This document shows, piece by piece, positions 17,935 through 25,914 of a DNA stretch of 64,000 bases (positions within the stretch are counted from its first letter, which is position 1; each line of letters opens with the position of its first letter). The notes beneath the pieces were generated by a model. That model had not been told where the DNA came from. It ran no database searches and saw only the letters and a program-made list of their open reading frames with translations. This stretch comes from an uncultured Opitutia bacterium (lineage in GTDB: Bacteria > Verrucomicrobiota > Verrucomicrobiia > Opitutales > UBA953), in assembly GCA_903855995.1 (NCBI GenBank), contig CAIOAN010000008.1:124001-188000 (forward strand). Reading direction: 5' to 3'. A program made the translations under genes and the position numbers.

Positions 17935-19251
17935 ATGTCCTCCGCCACGCAGGCACCCGCTTCCGCCGTCGCCTCCCGCTCTTTCCGCTTTTATCTGGCG
18001 GCGATCGTCCTCGGCACGCTGGCTATCCAGATTCAGAACGTGGCCATCGCCTGGCAGGTCTTTCGTCTGACCAAAGACGAAGGGGCTAACGCCGCCCTGG
18101 CTCTCGGCGCCATCGGACTGGCCGAAGTAATCCCCTTCGTCAGCGCGGTGCTCTTTGCCGGACATGTGGCGGATACCAATAATCGTCGTCGTATCGCCAT
18201 TGGGGCCTTGGTCGCGATGACCACGCTTGGATTATTCCTCTTTCTGCCTGAGCACCTGAGCGCACGTTGGGCTCAGCTCACCGTTATCTACGGGGTGGTC
18301 ATCCTGGGCGGTCTAGCCCGCAGCTTCCTCACCACCGCCCGTCAGGCGATCATCGCTGAAATTCTTCCACGCGAACTCATCCCAGGCGGGGTCCGCTGGC
18401 GCAACACCCTCTTCGAACTCGCCTGCGTCATCGGTCCCGGTCTAGCCGGCCTGATGGTCTGGCTCGGGGAGAAGAACGGACTCACCCATGCGGAGAACGT
18501 GCCTTATACCGCGATGACAATCTGCTTCGTCGCTTCCCTCTGCCTTACCGTCGCGCTACGCACGACCCAGACGCTCCAGTCGCGCAACCCAGAGCCCATC
18601 TTTGTTAGTCTCCGTCAAGGCATCGACTTCATGCTGAGCCAACGCATCATGCTCGGCGCCTTCACGATGGACCTGTTCGCGGTGCTACTGGGCGGGGCGG
18701 TCGCGCTGTTGCCGATCTTCGCCGACATGCTGAAAGTCGGCGCCTTCGGCTTCGGCATGCTTCGTGCGGCCTCCTCGGTTGGCGCGGTGCTGATGTCGCT
18801 TTATCTCATTATTCGACCGCCGCTGAATCACGCTGGGCGCTCCCTCTACGGCTCCTTCGCCATCTTTGGAATTTGCACGATTGGCTTCGCGCTCTCGATC
18901 ACCCTCGCCACCACCCTGGGCCTGAGCCTCCACGCGGCCTTCATCTTCTCCTTCATCTTCCTGCTCTTCGCGGGCGCTGCCGATGCGGTGAACGTGATCA
19001 TCCGGCAGACGATCCTGCAGACGAGCGTCCCTCCCGAGATGATGGGCCGCGTCTCCGCGGTGACGGCCGTCTTCATCGGCTGCTCCAACGAACTGGGCAT
19101 GGCGGAATCCGGAGTGGCGGCCCGTCTCATGGGCACCGTCAACTCCGTGGTCTTTGGTGGCGTCGCGACCTTTGCTGTGATGGCCCTAACGCACTGGAAG
19201 TTCCCAGAAATCTGGAAGCTGAAGAAAGTCGGGCAAGAGCCTACGTCCTGA
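17935..19251 (+). CDS. MFS transporter (EntS/MFS_3-like)
   Basis: A 438-residue membrane protein with about twelve hydrophobic segments in two halves. The N-terminal half has the layout [16 protein letters not shown] and the loop VADTNNRRR after TM2, close to the DxxxRR motif A of major facilitator transporters, and resembles the EntS-type exporter subgroup (MFS_3). The C-terminal half carries [21 protein letters not shown], another subgroup hallmark. Substrate unknown; export of a small molecule or siderophore is typical of relatives, sugar uptake is possible from context. I chose the ATG at 17935; an in-frame GTG lies three codons upstream. It starts 29 bases after DUF1501 within a long same-strand gene run. 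Confidence 0.85.
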   Translation: MSSATQAPASAVASRSFRFYLAAIVLGTLAIQIQNVAIAWQVFRLTKDEGANAALALGAIGLAEVIPFVSAVLFAGHVADTNNRRRIAIGALVAMTTLGLFLFLPEHLSARWAQLTVIYGVVILGGLARSFLTTARQAIIAEILPRELIPGGVRWRNTLFELACVIGPGLAGLMVWLGEKNGLTHAENVPYTAMTICFVASLCLTVALRTTQTLQSRNPEPIFVSLRQGIDFMLSQRIMLGAFTMDLFAVLLGGAVALLPIFADMLKVGAFGFGMLRAASSVGAVLMSLYLIIRPPLNHAGRSLYGSFAIFGICTIGFALSITLATTLGLSLHAAFIFSFIFLLFAGAADAVNVIIRQTILQTSVPPEMMGRVSAVTAVFIGCSNELGMAESGVAARLMGTVNSVVFGGVATFAVMALTHWKFPEIWKLKKVGQEPTS

Positions 19252-19303
19252 CCCGCTTGGGCTTGTGTCGGCCCCTTCAGGTGTTTCATATCGGGACACC
19301 CCT

Positions 19304-20269
19304 ATGAAGCTCCTCCGCCTCCTCCCCTGCCTGCTGGCCATCAGCCTGCTCGGCGCCGAACCCACCAAGAAAGTCGACTACGACTCCCAGTATGTCCTTG
19401 GCCCAGACTCTCAGGAAAAGGAAGGCGTGCCGAAGGGCATCGTCACGGAGTACGAGATGACCGACTCGAAGGCCTTCCCGGGCTTCGGTCGCAAGTGGGC
19501 CCTCTACGTCCCGAAACAATATGACGGTAAATCCGAAGCCTGCCTGATGATTTTTCAGGATGGTCTCGGCTACGCCGCGGCCAAGGGCCAATGGCGCGTG
19601 CCGACGGTTTTCGATAACCTGATCGCCCAGGGAAAGATGCCGGTAACGATCGCTCTGTTCATCAACCCAGGCTTCGCGCCCGACCCCAAGAAGCCGAACG
19701 CCAAGGACGCCAAGGGCAAGCCGCTCGGTAAGTCCAACCGTTCCTTCGAATACGATAACGTCACCGACCTCTATCCGAAGTTCCTCGTCGAAGAAATGAT
19801 TCCGCTCGCCGAATCCAAAGGCGTCAAGATTTCCAAAGACCCTCTCCGTCGCGGTATCGCCGGCTCCTCTTCCGGAGGCATCTGCGCCTTCAACGCCGCT
19901 TGGCAGCGTCCGGAGTCGTTCAGCAAGGTCTTCACGACCATCGGCAGCTTCACCAACATCCGCGGGGTGCTCAGCGCCCGTGAGCATGAAGCCAATCCGA
20001 AGCGCGCTCTCGAAAAGGGCGGCAACCTCTACCCGCAGATGATCCTCGATGCCCCGAAGAAGAATATTCGCATCTTCTCCCAGGACGGCTCCCATGACCT
20101 GAACAACGATTTCGGCGTCTGGCCGGAAGCCAACCAGGCCATGGCCGCGGCCTGGAAGGCCAAGGGTTATGACTACCAGTTTATCCTCGGCGAAGGCACC
20201 CACAACGGTCGCCACGGCGCCCAGCTGCTCCCGGAAGCGATGACTTGGCTCTGGCGCGACGTCCGCTAA
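19304..20269 (+). CDS. Exported alpha/beta-hydrolase esterase (enterochelin-esterase-like fold)
   Basis: A 321-residue protein with a signal peptide (about residues 1-18, ending LLGAE). It reads as an esterase of the IroE/Fes-like alpha/beta-hydrolase group: [20 protein letters not shown] near the start, the nucleophile elbow [13 protein letters not shown] (catalytic Ser in GSSSGG), an acidic [14 protein letters not shown] segment and a late His in [17 protein letters not shown]. Such exported esterases often deacylate decorated polysaccharides. The true start is the ATG at 19304; thirteen extra upstream codons are in frame but lie before the signal peptide. It is followed after four bases by DUF1080. 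Confidence 0.88.
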   Translation: MKLLRLLPCLLAISLLGAEPTKKVDYDSQYVLGPDSQEKEGVPKGIVTEYEMTDSKAFPGFGRKWALYVPKQYDGKSEACLMIFQDGLGYAAAKGQWRVPTVFDNLIAQGKMPVTIALFINPGFAPDPKKPNAKDAKGKPLGKSNRSFEYDNVTDLYPKFLVEEMIPLAESKGVKISKDPLRRGIAGSSSGGICAFNAAWQRPESFSKVFTTIGSFTNIRGVLSAREHEANPKRALEKGGNLYPQMILDAPKKNIRIFSQDGSHDLNNDFGVWPEANQAMAAAWKAKGYDYQFILGEGTHNGRHGAQLLPEAMTWLWRDVR

Positions 20270-20273
20270 GCCG

Positions 20274-21128
20274 ATGCGCCTCGCGCTCCTACCTCTTCTC
20301 GCCTGCGCTTTGGCCCAGGCCGACCCAATGGCATTTCAACCATTGTTGGACGCCAAACTTACGCAATGGGAGAAGTGGCTGGGGCCGGTGCACCGCGCCT
20401 ACGAGGTCCCCGGCTATGTCCGCGGAGCGAAGGCCAAGGATGATCCGGTCCTCGGCCTCAATAACGATCCACTGAATGTCTTCTCCTCGCGTCAGATCGA
20501 CGGAGAATCGGTCCTTCACATCACAGGCCAGGTCTTCGGCGCCCTGACGACGCTGAAGTCATATAACAACTTCCACCTTAAGACCGAACAGCGCTGGGGG
20601 GAACAACGCTGGGAACCTCGCACGAAAACCGTGCGCGACAACGGCATCCTGATCTTCTGCGTCGGCGAACACGGTGCACAGGGGAAATACTGGAAGCGCA
20701 GCCAAGAACTCCAGGTCCAAGAAGGCGACATCGGTGATTGGTGGCCGCTCGTCGGTGCGCTCGTGGATTCCCCGCTCCGCACGGATGACCCGCTGAAGAA
20801 GCGCACCTACGACCCCAAGAGCCCGGTGACCACGGCCGACGCCCGCATCTGGCACGGTACGGATTATCACGAGAAGCCTTTTGGCGAATGGAACACCATC
20901 GAATGCTTCGCACTTAACGGCGACGCGGTCTTCCGCCTCAACGGAAAGACGGTCAACGTAATTCTCAACTCCCGTTATCGCGAGAAAGGTTCGATGGTCG
21001 ATATCCCGCTCAAAGCCGGCCAACTCCAAATCCAGTCCGAAGCCGCGGAATGCGAATACCGCCGAATGGAAATCCGCCTCCTGACCAGCTGGCCGGCCGA
21101 AATAGCCAAAGACCTCCCCTCTCGATGA
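20274..21128 (+). CDS. DUF1080 (3-keto-disaccharide hydrolase family) protein
   Basis: A 284-residue exported protein with a short signal peptide (MRLALLPLLACALAQA). The single domain resembles DUF1080/PF06439: SYNNFHLKTEQRWGE, then a GILIFCVGEHGA block and QELQVQEGDIGDWW, with a C-terminal LKAGQLQIQSEAAECEYRRMEIR. The fold is a jelly-roll; family members cleave 3-keto-glycosides. No second domain is attached, unlike the fused copy at 37988-41613. It begins four bases after the esterase and its stop overlaps the next start in ATGA. Together with the following sugar importer, it suggests extracellular trimming of an oxidised sugar before uptake (inference). Confidence 0.85.
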   Translation: MRLALLPLLACALAQADPMAFQPLLDAKLTQWEKWLGPVHRAYEVPGYVRGAKAKDDPVLGLNNDPLNVFSSRQIDGESVLHITGQVFGALTTLKSYNNFHLKTEQRWGEQRWEPRTKTVRDNGILIFCVGEHGAQGKYWKRSQELQVQEGDIGDWWPLVGALVDSPLRTDDPLKKRTYDPKSPVTTADARIWHGTDYHEKPFGEWNTIECFALNGDAVFRLNGKTVNVILNSRYREKGSMVDIPLKAGQLQIQSEAAECEYRRMEIRLLTSWPAEIAKDLPSR

Positions 21129-21607
21129 AACTATCCCCAATCCCGCTCACCCTTCAGCAACTAGTGGAGGCCCTGAACAAGGCGGATGGCCGCATCGTGC
21201 GCTTTGAACTCCCGACCACGACCCTGCTCAGCCCGCACGTGCACGTGACGGAGGTCGCACGCATCGACAAGAAGTTCGTCGACTGCGGCGGCACCCTGCG
21301 GACCGACTCAAGTTGTCGTCTCCAGATCTACCAGGCCGACGACACGGAACACCGGATTACGGCAGCGAAGTTTGCCCAGATTCTCGCCAAGGGCGCCGGT
21401 GTACTGGGTTCGACCAATCTTCCGGTCGAAGTGGAAGCCGAAGCCCCCTATCTCTCGGTCTTCCCGGTCATCGCCACTCGACTCGAGGAAAAGCAGATCG
21501 TGATCTCCCTAGGAATGCGCCACACGGCCTGTCTGGCCGAAGACGTCTGCTTCCCGGCCAATCTCCAGAACAAGTCAGCCTGCGCGCCCGGTTCGGGCTG
21601 CTGCTGA
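21125..21607 (+). CDS. DUF6428-like protein with Cys-rich C-terminus
   Basis: A 160-residue cytoplasmic-looking protein. The start LSPIPLTLQQLVEALNKADG and the block HVHVTEVARIDKKFVDCGG resemble the DUF6428 family. An RTDSSCRLQIYQADD segment follows, and it ends ACAPGSGCC, a four-Cys tail that could bind metal or form disulfides. Function unknown. The ATG at 21125 overlaps the DUF1080 stop by four bases; the upstream in-frame extension to 21050 only re-reads DUF1080 coding sequence. The sugar ABC transporter ATPase starts nine bases later, so this is likely a co-translated regulator or binding protein of that operon. Confidence 0.75.
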   Translation: MKLSPIPLTLQQLVEALNKADGRIVRFELPTTTLLSPHVHVTEVARIDKKFVDCGGTLRTDSSCRLQIYQADDTEHRITAAKFAQILAKGAGVLGSTNLPVEVEAEAPYLSVFPVIATRLEEKQIVISLGMRHTACLAEDVCFPANLQNKSACAPGSGCC

Positions 21608-21616
21608 TCCCTGCCG

Positions 21617-23092
21617 ATGCTCCGAGCCCTCGAACTGCGCAAGGACTTCGGAGGGCTCACTGTCTTGCATCCGGTGTCGGTCGACTTCCGGCCGGGCGAG
21701 GTTCATGCGCTGATGGGCGAGAACGGCGCCGGCAAATCCACGCTGATGAAAACCCTTGCAGGGCTCTATCGACCCGACGGCGGACACATCGAGTGGCGCG
21801 GCCAGCGCGCCGATTTCGCCTCACCCCACGACGCCTTGGTCACGGGCATCGCGATGATCCATCAGGAACTGATGCCCATCCCGGACCTCACGGTCGCGGA
21901 GAATATCACACTCGGGGCCGAACCCTGCAACCCCTTGGGCTTCATCGACCGCACTCGCCAGACCGAGCGTGCCCGCGAACTCCTCCGCGAACTCGAGGCC
22001 GACATCAACCCAAGCAGTCTGATGCGCTCGCTCACGGTCGCCCAGACACAGGTGGTCGAAATCGCCAAGGCCCTCGGACGCAACGCTGACGTCGTCCTGA
22101 TGGATGAACCAACCGCCGCGCTTTCCGACCATGAAGTCGCCGCGCTTTTCCGCGTCATCGGACGGCTGAAAGCCCGGGGGGTGACGGTCGTCTACACGAC
22201 CCATAAAATGGATGAGGTCTTCAAGGTGGCCGATCGCATCAGCGTCCTGCGCGATGGTCAACTCGTCGACACGGCCCCCGCCGATAAACTTTCTCCCGAA
22301 AAGCTGATCAGCCTGATGGTCGGCCGGGAACTCTCTGACATTTTCCCCACCCGGCTACCCCCTTCTACCGAAGTCGTCCTCGAAGCCGCCGACCTTACGC
22401 GCGAACCTTATTACAGAGGCATTAGCTTCACCTTGCATCGTGGTGAGATCCTCGCCTTCGCCGGGCTCATGGGCGCCGGCCGTACCGAAATCGTCAGTGC
22501 GCTCTACGGGCTCCAGCCAGCAGACGCCGGCCAGATTAAACGTTCCGGCGAAATCGTCCGCATCATGTCACCCAGCGACGCTATCGCGCTGGGTATCGGC
22601 ATGGTCACGGAAGACCGTAAAGGGCTCGGCCTTATCCCCGCCCTCTCCGTGCGCGAAAATATTTCGCTCTCCGCCCTACCCTCGCTTTCACGAGGTCCCT
22701 TGCTCGACCACGCCCGCGAACTTTCGACTGCCCGAGACCAGATGGCGGCCTTTTCCGTAAAAGCCAGCGGCCCCGAACAACCCATCCAACAGCTCAGCGG
22801 CGGCAACCAACAGAAAGCGCTGCTTGCCCGATGCCTGCTCAATCAGCCCGATATTATCATCTTGGACGAACCGACCCGCGGCATCGACATTGGCGCCAAA
22901 GCGGAAATCTACGCCGCCATCCAGGAACTCACCCGACAAGGCAAAGCCATCCTCCTCGTTTCCTCGGAACTCCCCGAAGTCATCGCCCTCGCACACCGCA
23001 TCATCGTCCTGCGCCTAGGCGACACATCCGCGGTACTGGACGCCGCCACGACCAACCAGGAAGCGGTGCTCCGCTTCGCCATGCCCCTTTAA
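21617..23092 (+). CDS. Sugar ABC transporter ATP-binding protein (RbsA/MglA type)
   Basis: A 491-residue double ATPase of the carbohydrate-uptake class 2 (CUT2) type. The first half has an intact Walker A GENGAGKSTL (about residues 35-44) and Walker B VVLMDEPTAAL (about 157-167). The second half has the degenerate P-loop GLMGAGRTEI, the signature LSGGNQQKALLAR and the Walker B IILDEPTRGIDIGAK. This asymmetry is normal for RbsA. It energises import of a monosaccharide such as ribose, galactose, xylose or rhamnose; the substrate cannot be told. The permease begins five bases after its stop and the binding protein follows. Confidence 0.95.
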   Translation: MLRALELRKDFGGLTVLHPVSVDFRPGEVHALMGENGAGKSTLMKTLAGLYRPDGGHIEWRGQRADFASPHDALVTGIAMIHQELMPIPDLTVAENITLGAEPCNPLGFIDRTRQTERARELLRELEADINPSSLMRSLTVAQTQVVEIAKALGRNADVVLMDEPTAALSDHEVAALFRVIGRLKARGVTVVYTTHKMDEVFKVADRISVLRDGQLVDTAPADKLSPEKLISLMVGRELSDIFPTRLPPSTEVVLEAADLTREPYYRGISFTLHRGEILAFAGLMGAGRTEIVSALYGLQPADAGQIKRSGEIVRIMSPSDAIALGIGMVTEDRKGLGLIPALSVRENISLSALPSLSRGPLLDHARELSTARDQMAAFSVKASGPEQPIQQLSGGNQQKALLARCLLNQPDIIILDEPTRGIDIGAKAEIYAAIQELTRQGKAILLVSSELPEVIALAHRIIVLRLGDTSAVLDAATTNQEAVLRFAMPL

Positions 23093-23097
23093 TCCCC

Positions 23098-24027
23098 ATG
23101 CTCGACCGCAACCTGCTCCATCGCTTCGGCATACTCATCGTCATCCTCCTCATCGGACTGGGTCTCTCCGTCTGCACCGAGACCTTCCTAAGCCTCTCCA
23201 ACCTAACGAACGTCGCCCGCCAAATCTCCATCAACGGCATCCTCGCCGTGGGCGTGACATTCGTCCTGCTGACCGCTGGCGTGGACCTTTCGTTAGGCTC
23301 CGTGGTCGCCCTCAGCGGCGTGGCCTGTGCGAGCTTCGCTCACCCCGGCGACCACACGGTGGCGTTACCCATCGCCATGGGTTTGCTGACGGGCGCCGCC
23401 TGCGGGCTGACCAACGGGATGCTCGTGACCCGCGGCGCCGTGGCTCCCTTCATCGTCACCTTGGGCATGATGACCGTAGCGCGCGGGCTGGCCTTGATCG
23501 CCAGCGGCGGACGACCGGTATCCAACATGTCTCCGGAGCTGACCAACCTCGCTGGCGACTTCCTGGGCCTTCCCATTCCGCTGCTTTGCTTCGCCGGAGT
23601 TACGCTGCTGGCCTGGCTCTTCCTGCGTCACTTCCGACTCGGACGTTACATCTACGCCATCGGCGGCAACGAAAACGCCGCCCGCGCCGCTGGCATCTCG
23701 GTCGCTAACGTCAAACTCTTCGCTTACACCCTCTGCGGCGTGCTCGCCGGCCTGGCGGGGGTGGTCCTCGCCGCCCGCACCACCACCGGCCAGCCCAACG
23801 CCGGTGTCGCCTACGAACTAGATGCTATCGCCGCAGTCGTCATTGGCGGCACCAGCCTAGCGGGTGGGGTCGGCACCATCACCGGCACCATCCTGGGCGT
23901 ACTACTCATTGGCGAAATCAACAACGGATTGGATCTCCTCAGTGTTTCCTCATATTATCAGGCCGTTATCAAGGGTGTCATCATCGTGGGTGCGGTTTGG
24001 CTCGACCGTCGGCAGTCTCGTTCCTAA
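23098..24027 (+). CDS. Sugar ABC transporter permease (RbsC type)
   Basis: A 309-residue membrane protein with about ten hydrophobic segments. Family blocks are clear: LTAGVDLSLGSVVALSGV, VTRGAVAPFIVTLGMMT, AIGGNENAARAAGISV (the EAA-like coupling loop of CUT2 permeases), and VIGGTSLAGGVGTITGT. The start is the ATG at 23098, five bases after the ATPase stop and preceded by CCC; the longer in-frame ORF to 22831 is an artefact inside the ATPase gene. One RbsC-like permease would form a homodimer with the RbsA-like double ATPase. Confidence 0.95.
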   Translation: MLDRNLLHRFGILIVILLIGLGLSVCTETFLSLSNLTNVARQISINGILAVGVTFVLLTAGVDLSLGSVVALSGVACASFAHPGDHTVALPIAMGLLTGAACGLTNGMLVTRGAVAPFIVTLGMMTVARGLALIASGGRPVSNMSPELTNLAGDFLGLPIPLLCFAGVTLLAWLFLRHFRLGRYIYAIGGNENAARAAGISVANVKLFAYTLCGVLAGLAGVVLAARTTTGQPNAGVAYELDAIAAVVIGGTSLAGGVGTITGTILGVLLIGEINNGLDLLSVSSYYQAVIKGVIIVGAVWLDRRQSRS

Positions 24028-24036
24028 GCCTTGGAC

Positions 24037-24993
24037 ATGCGTCTTACCCCTCGCTCTGTCGCAGGCGCCCTGTTGGTTGCCTGCTCCCTACTCGCCCTCG
24101 TCGGCGGGCTTTCTGGCTGCAAGAAATCCGACCCCCGCAAGGCCGGCGAGATCTTCATCGGCTTCTCTTCCCGTGACCTCTCGGCGGAATACACCGCCAA
24201 ACTTTCTGAAGCCGTCGTGGAATACGCCAAGACGAAACCCGGCGTGCGCCTCGTGATGGTCGACGCCCAGTCCGATGCTCAGAAGCAGATCAGTCAGGTG
24301 GAGAATTTCATCTCTCAGAAGGTCGATGTGATCATCCTGAATCCCTGCGAACTTGAAGCCAGCACCCCGGCGGTCGATCGCGCCAAGGCCGCGGGCATCC
24401 CGATTGTGCTTGTGAACCAGGTCACTAAATCCGCCGGCGACGCCTACATCGGTTCGAATGATGTCGACGCTGGCCATATCGCCATGGAAGCCGTGGCCAG
24501 GAAACTCGGCGGTCAGGGCGGCGTGCTGATGATCCACGGCATCATGGGCACCTCCGCCCAGTTGCAAAGGGAGGCCGGGGCGCGCGAAGTTTTTGCCAAA
24601 TACCCGGGCCTTAAACTCGTCGACCACCAGACCGCCTCATGGGACCGTGCGAAGGCGATGGCCCTGACCGAAAACTGGATCCAAGCCCATAAGGGAAAAT
24701 TCCAGGCGGTCTTCGCCCATAACGATGAGATGGCCATGGGCGCCCTCCTCGCCCTCGAACGCGCCGGCATAAAGAAGGACGTCTATGTCATCGGCATCGA
24801 CGCCATCGCCCAGGCTCTTTCAGCCGTGAAAGAAGGACGCCTGGACGCCACGGTCTTCCAGGATGCCGTCGGCCAGGGCAAAGGCTCGGTCGATGCCGCT
24901 CTCCTGCTCGCCCGCAAGCAGCCCTGCCCTAAAGAAAACCTGATCCCCTTCCGGCTCGTCACCCGTGACAACCTCTCCGAATTCCTCAAATAA
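24037..24993 (+). CDS. Sugar ABC transporter substrate-binding lipoprotein (RbsB type)
   Basis: A 318-residue periplasmic binding protein of the LacI/RbsB fold. The N-terminus is a lipoprotein signal: hydrophobic core ending LVGGLSGC, with Cys as the probable lipidated residue, so it is likely membrane-tethered. Family features include IGFSSRDLSAEYTAKLSEAV, the QKVDVIILNPCE region, YIGSNDVDAG and AVFAHNDEMAMGALLALE. I chose the ATG at 24037; a TTG two codons upstream is in frame. It is the last component of the importer and is followed one base later by the NIPSNAP gene. Confidence 0.93.
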   Translation: MRLTPRSVAGALLVACSLLALVGGLSGCKKSDPRKAGEIFIGFSSRDLSAEYTAKLSEAVVEYAKTKPGVRLVMVDAQSDAQKQISQVENFISQKVDVIILNPCELEASTPAVDRAKAAGIPIVLVNQVTKSAGDAYIGSNDVDAGHIAMEAVARKLGGQGGVLMIHGIMGTSAQLQREAGAREVFAKYPGLKLVDHQTASWDRAKAMALTENWIQAHKGKFQAVFAHNDEMAMGALLALERAGIKKDVYVIGIDAIAQALSAVKEGRLDATVFQDAVGQGKGSVDAALLLARKQPCPKENLIPFRLVTRDNLSEFLK

Positions 24994-24994
24994 C

Positions 24995-25780
24995 ATGAAA
25001 ACCCTCCTCGCCCTCCTCGCCTTCGGCATGCTCTCGGCTTCCGCCAGCGCCGCCGAACCAGCCGACAACCGTCTCTTTGAGATGCGCGTCTACTACGCCA
25101 AGCCCGGCAAGCTCGATGCGCTCAACGCCCGCTTCCGCGACCACACCCTCAAGCTCTTCGCCAAGCACGGCATGACGAGCCTCGGCTATTTCGTCCCGGT
25201 CGACAACAAGGAGAACAAGCTCGTCTACTTCCTCGCATTTCCGGATCGCGCCGCCCACGACGCCTCATGGAAGGCTTTCGGCGCGGATCCGGATTGGAAG
25301 GCTGCCGCCAAGGAATCCGAGAAAGACGGCAAGCTCATCGACCACATCGAGAACGCCTTCCTCACCGCCACCGAGTATTCGGCCCTCGCCCAAGCCAAGA
25401 ACTACGGCGTCGGCGTCTTCGAACTCCGCACCTACACCACCGAAGCCGGCCGCCTGCCTGACCTGAACGCCCGCTTCCGCGACCACACCCTCAAGCTCTT
25501 CGAGAAGCACGGCATGACCAACGTGACCTACTGGAATCTCGCCGCCGACCAGAAGGGCGCAAAAAACACCTACGCCGCCGGCAACACGCTCATCTACCTC
25601 CTCACCCACAAATCCGAAGCCGCCGCCAAGGCTAGCTTCGACGCCTTCCGCGCCGACCCGATCTGGATCGCCGCCAAGGAAGCCTCTGAAAAGAAGGCCG
25701 GAGGCTCGCTGACCATCGCGCAGCCCAACGGCGTGAAGTCGGAGTTCCTCATCCCCGTCGACTACTCCCCGGTCAAGTAA
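24995..25780 (+). CDS. Exported NIPSNAP protein with two tandem domains
   Basis: A 261-residue protein with a signal peptide (about residues 1-20, ending SASASAA). Two NIPSNAP (ferredoxin-like, dimeric alpha-beta barrel) domains follow: FEMRVYYAKPGKLDALNARFRDHTLKLF (split here as FEMRVYYAKPGK and LNARFRDHTLKLF) from about residue 25, and FELRTYTTEAGR with the same LNARFRDHTLKLF from about 145. The two copies are nearly identical at DNA level over 56 bases (25121-25176 and 25463-25518). Function of the family is unsettled. The ATG is one base after the binding-protein stop, so it belongs to the sugar import operon, which ends at the terminator 20 bases downstream. Confidence 0.88.
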   Translation: MKTLLALLAFGMLSASASAAEPADNRLFEMRVYYAKPGKLDALNARFRDHTLKLFAKHGMTSLGYFVPVDNKENKLVYFLAFPDRAAHDASWKAFGADPDWKAAAKESEKDGKLIDHIENAFLTATEYSALAQAKNYGVGVFELRTYTTEAGRLPDLNARFRDHTLKLFEKHGMTNVTYWNLAADQKGAKNTYAAGNTLIYLLTHKSEAAAKASFDAFRADPIWIAAKEASEKKAGGSLTIAQPNGVKSEFLIPVDYSPVK

Positions 25781-25800
25781 CCCGACTAGTGGGTCAACAA

Positions 25801-25827
25801 AAGGACGGCACCATCGCCGTCCTTTTT
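25801..25827 (+). terminator. Rho-independent terminator after the NIPSNAP gene
   Basis: A perfect nine-pair stem AAGGACGGC (25801-25809) with GCCGTCCTT (25816-25824) around the loop ACCATC, continued by a run of T (five in all, 25823-25827). It ends the ten-gene plus-strand run that begins at 13391. Confidence 0.9.
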
Positions 25828-25837
25828 GTGCCTGCAC

Positions 25838-25914
25838 GAGGTAGGGACATCACCACGTGATGTCCTAATGCCTAGACACCCCACTAGGACAGCACGTGGT
25901 GCTGTCCCTACCTC
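25838..25914. repeat. REP-like doublet of inverted hairpins
   Basis: Two 33-base arms, 25838-25870 and 25882-25914, are inverted copies with 30 of 33 positions equal. Each arm folds by itself: GGACATCAC-CAC-GTGATGTCC on the left and GGACAGCAC-GTG-GTGCTGTCC on the right (plus-strand reading). The two arms differ by a T-A to G-C exchange at paired positions, which keeps both stems perfect. It lies between two convergent genes and its last two bases enter the stop codon of the oxidoreductase at 25913. The structure matches REP/BIME elements mobilised by RAYT transposases; no such transposase is in the window. Confidence 0.75.
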
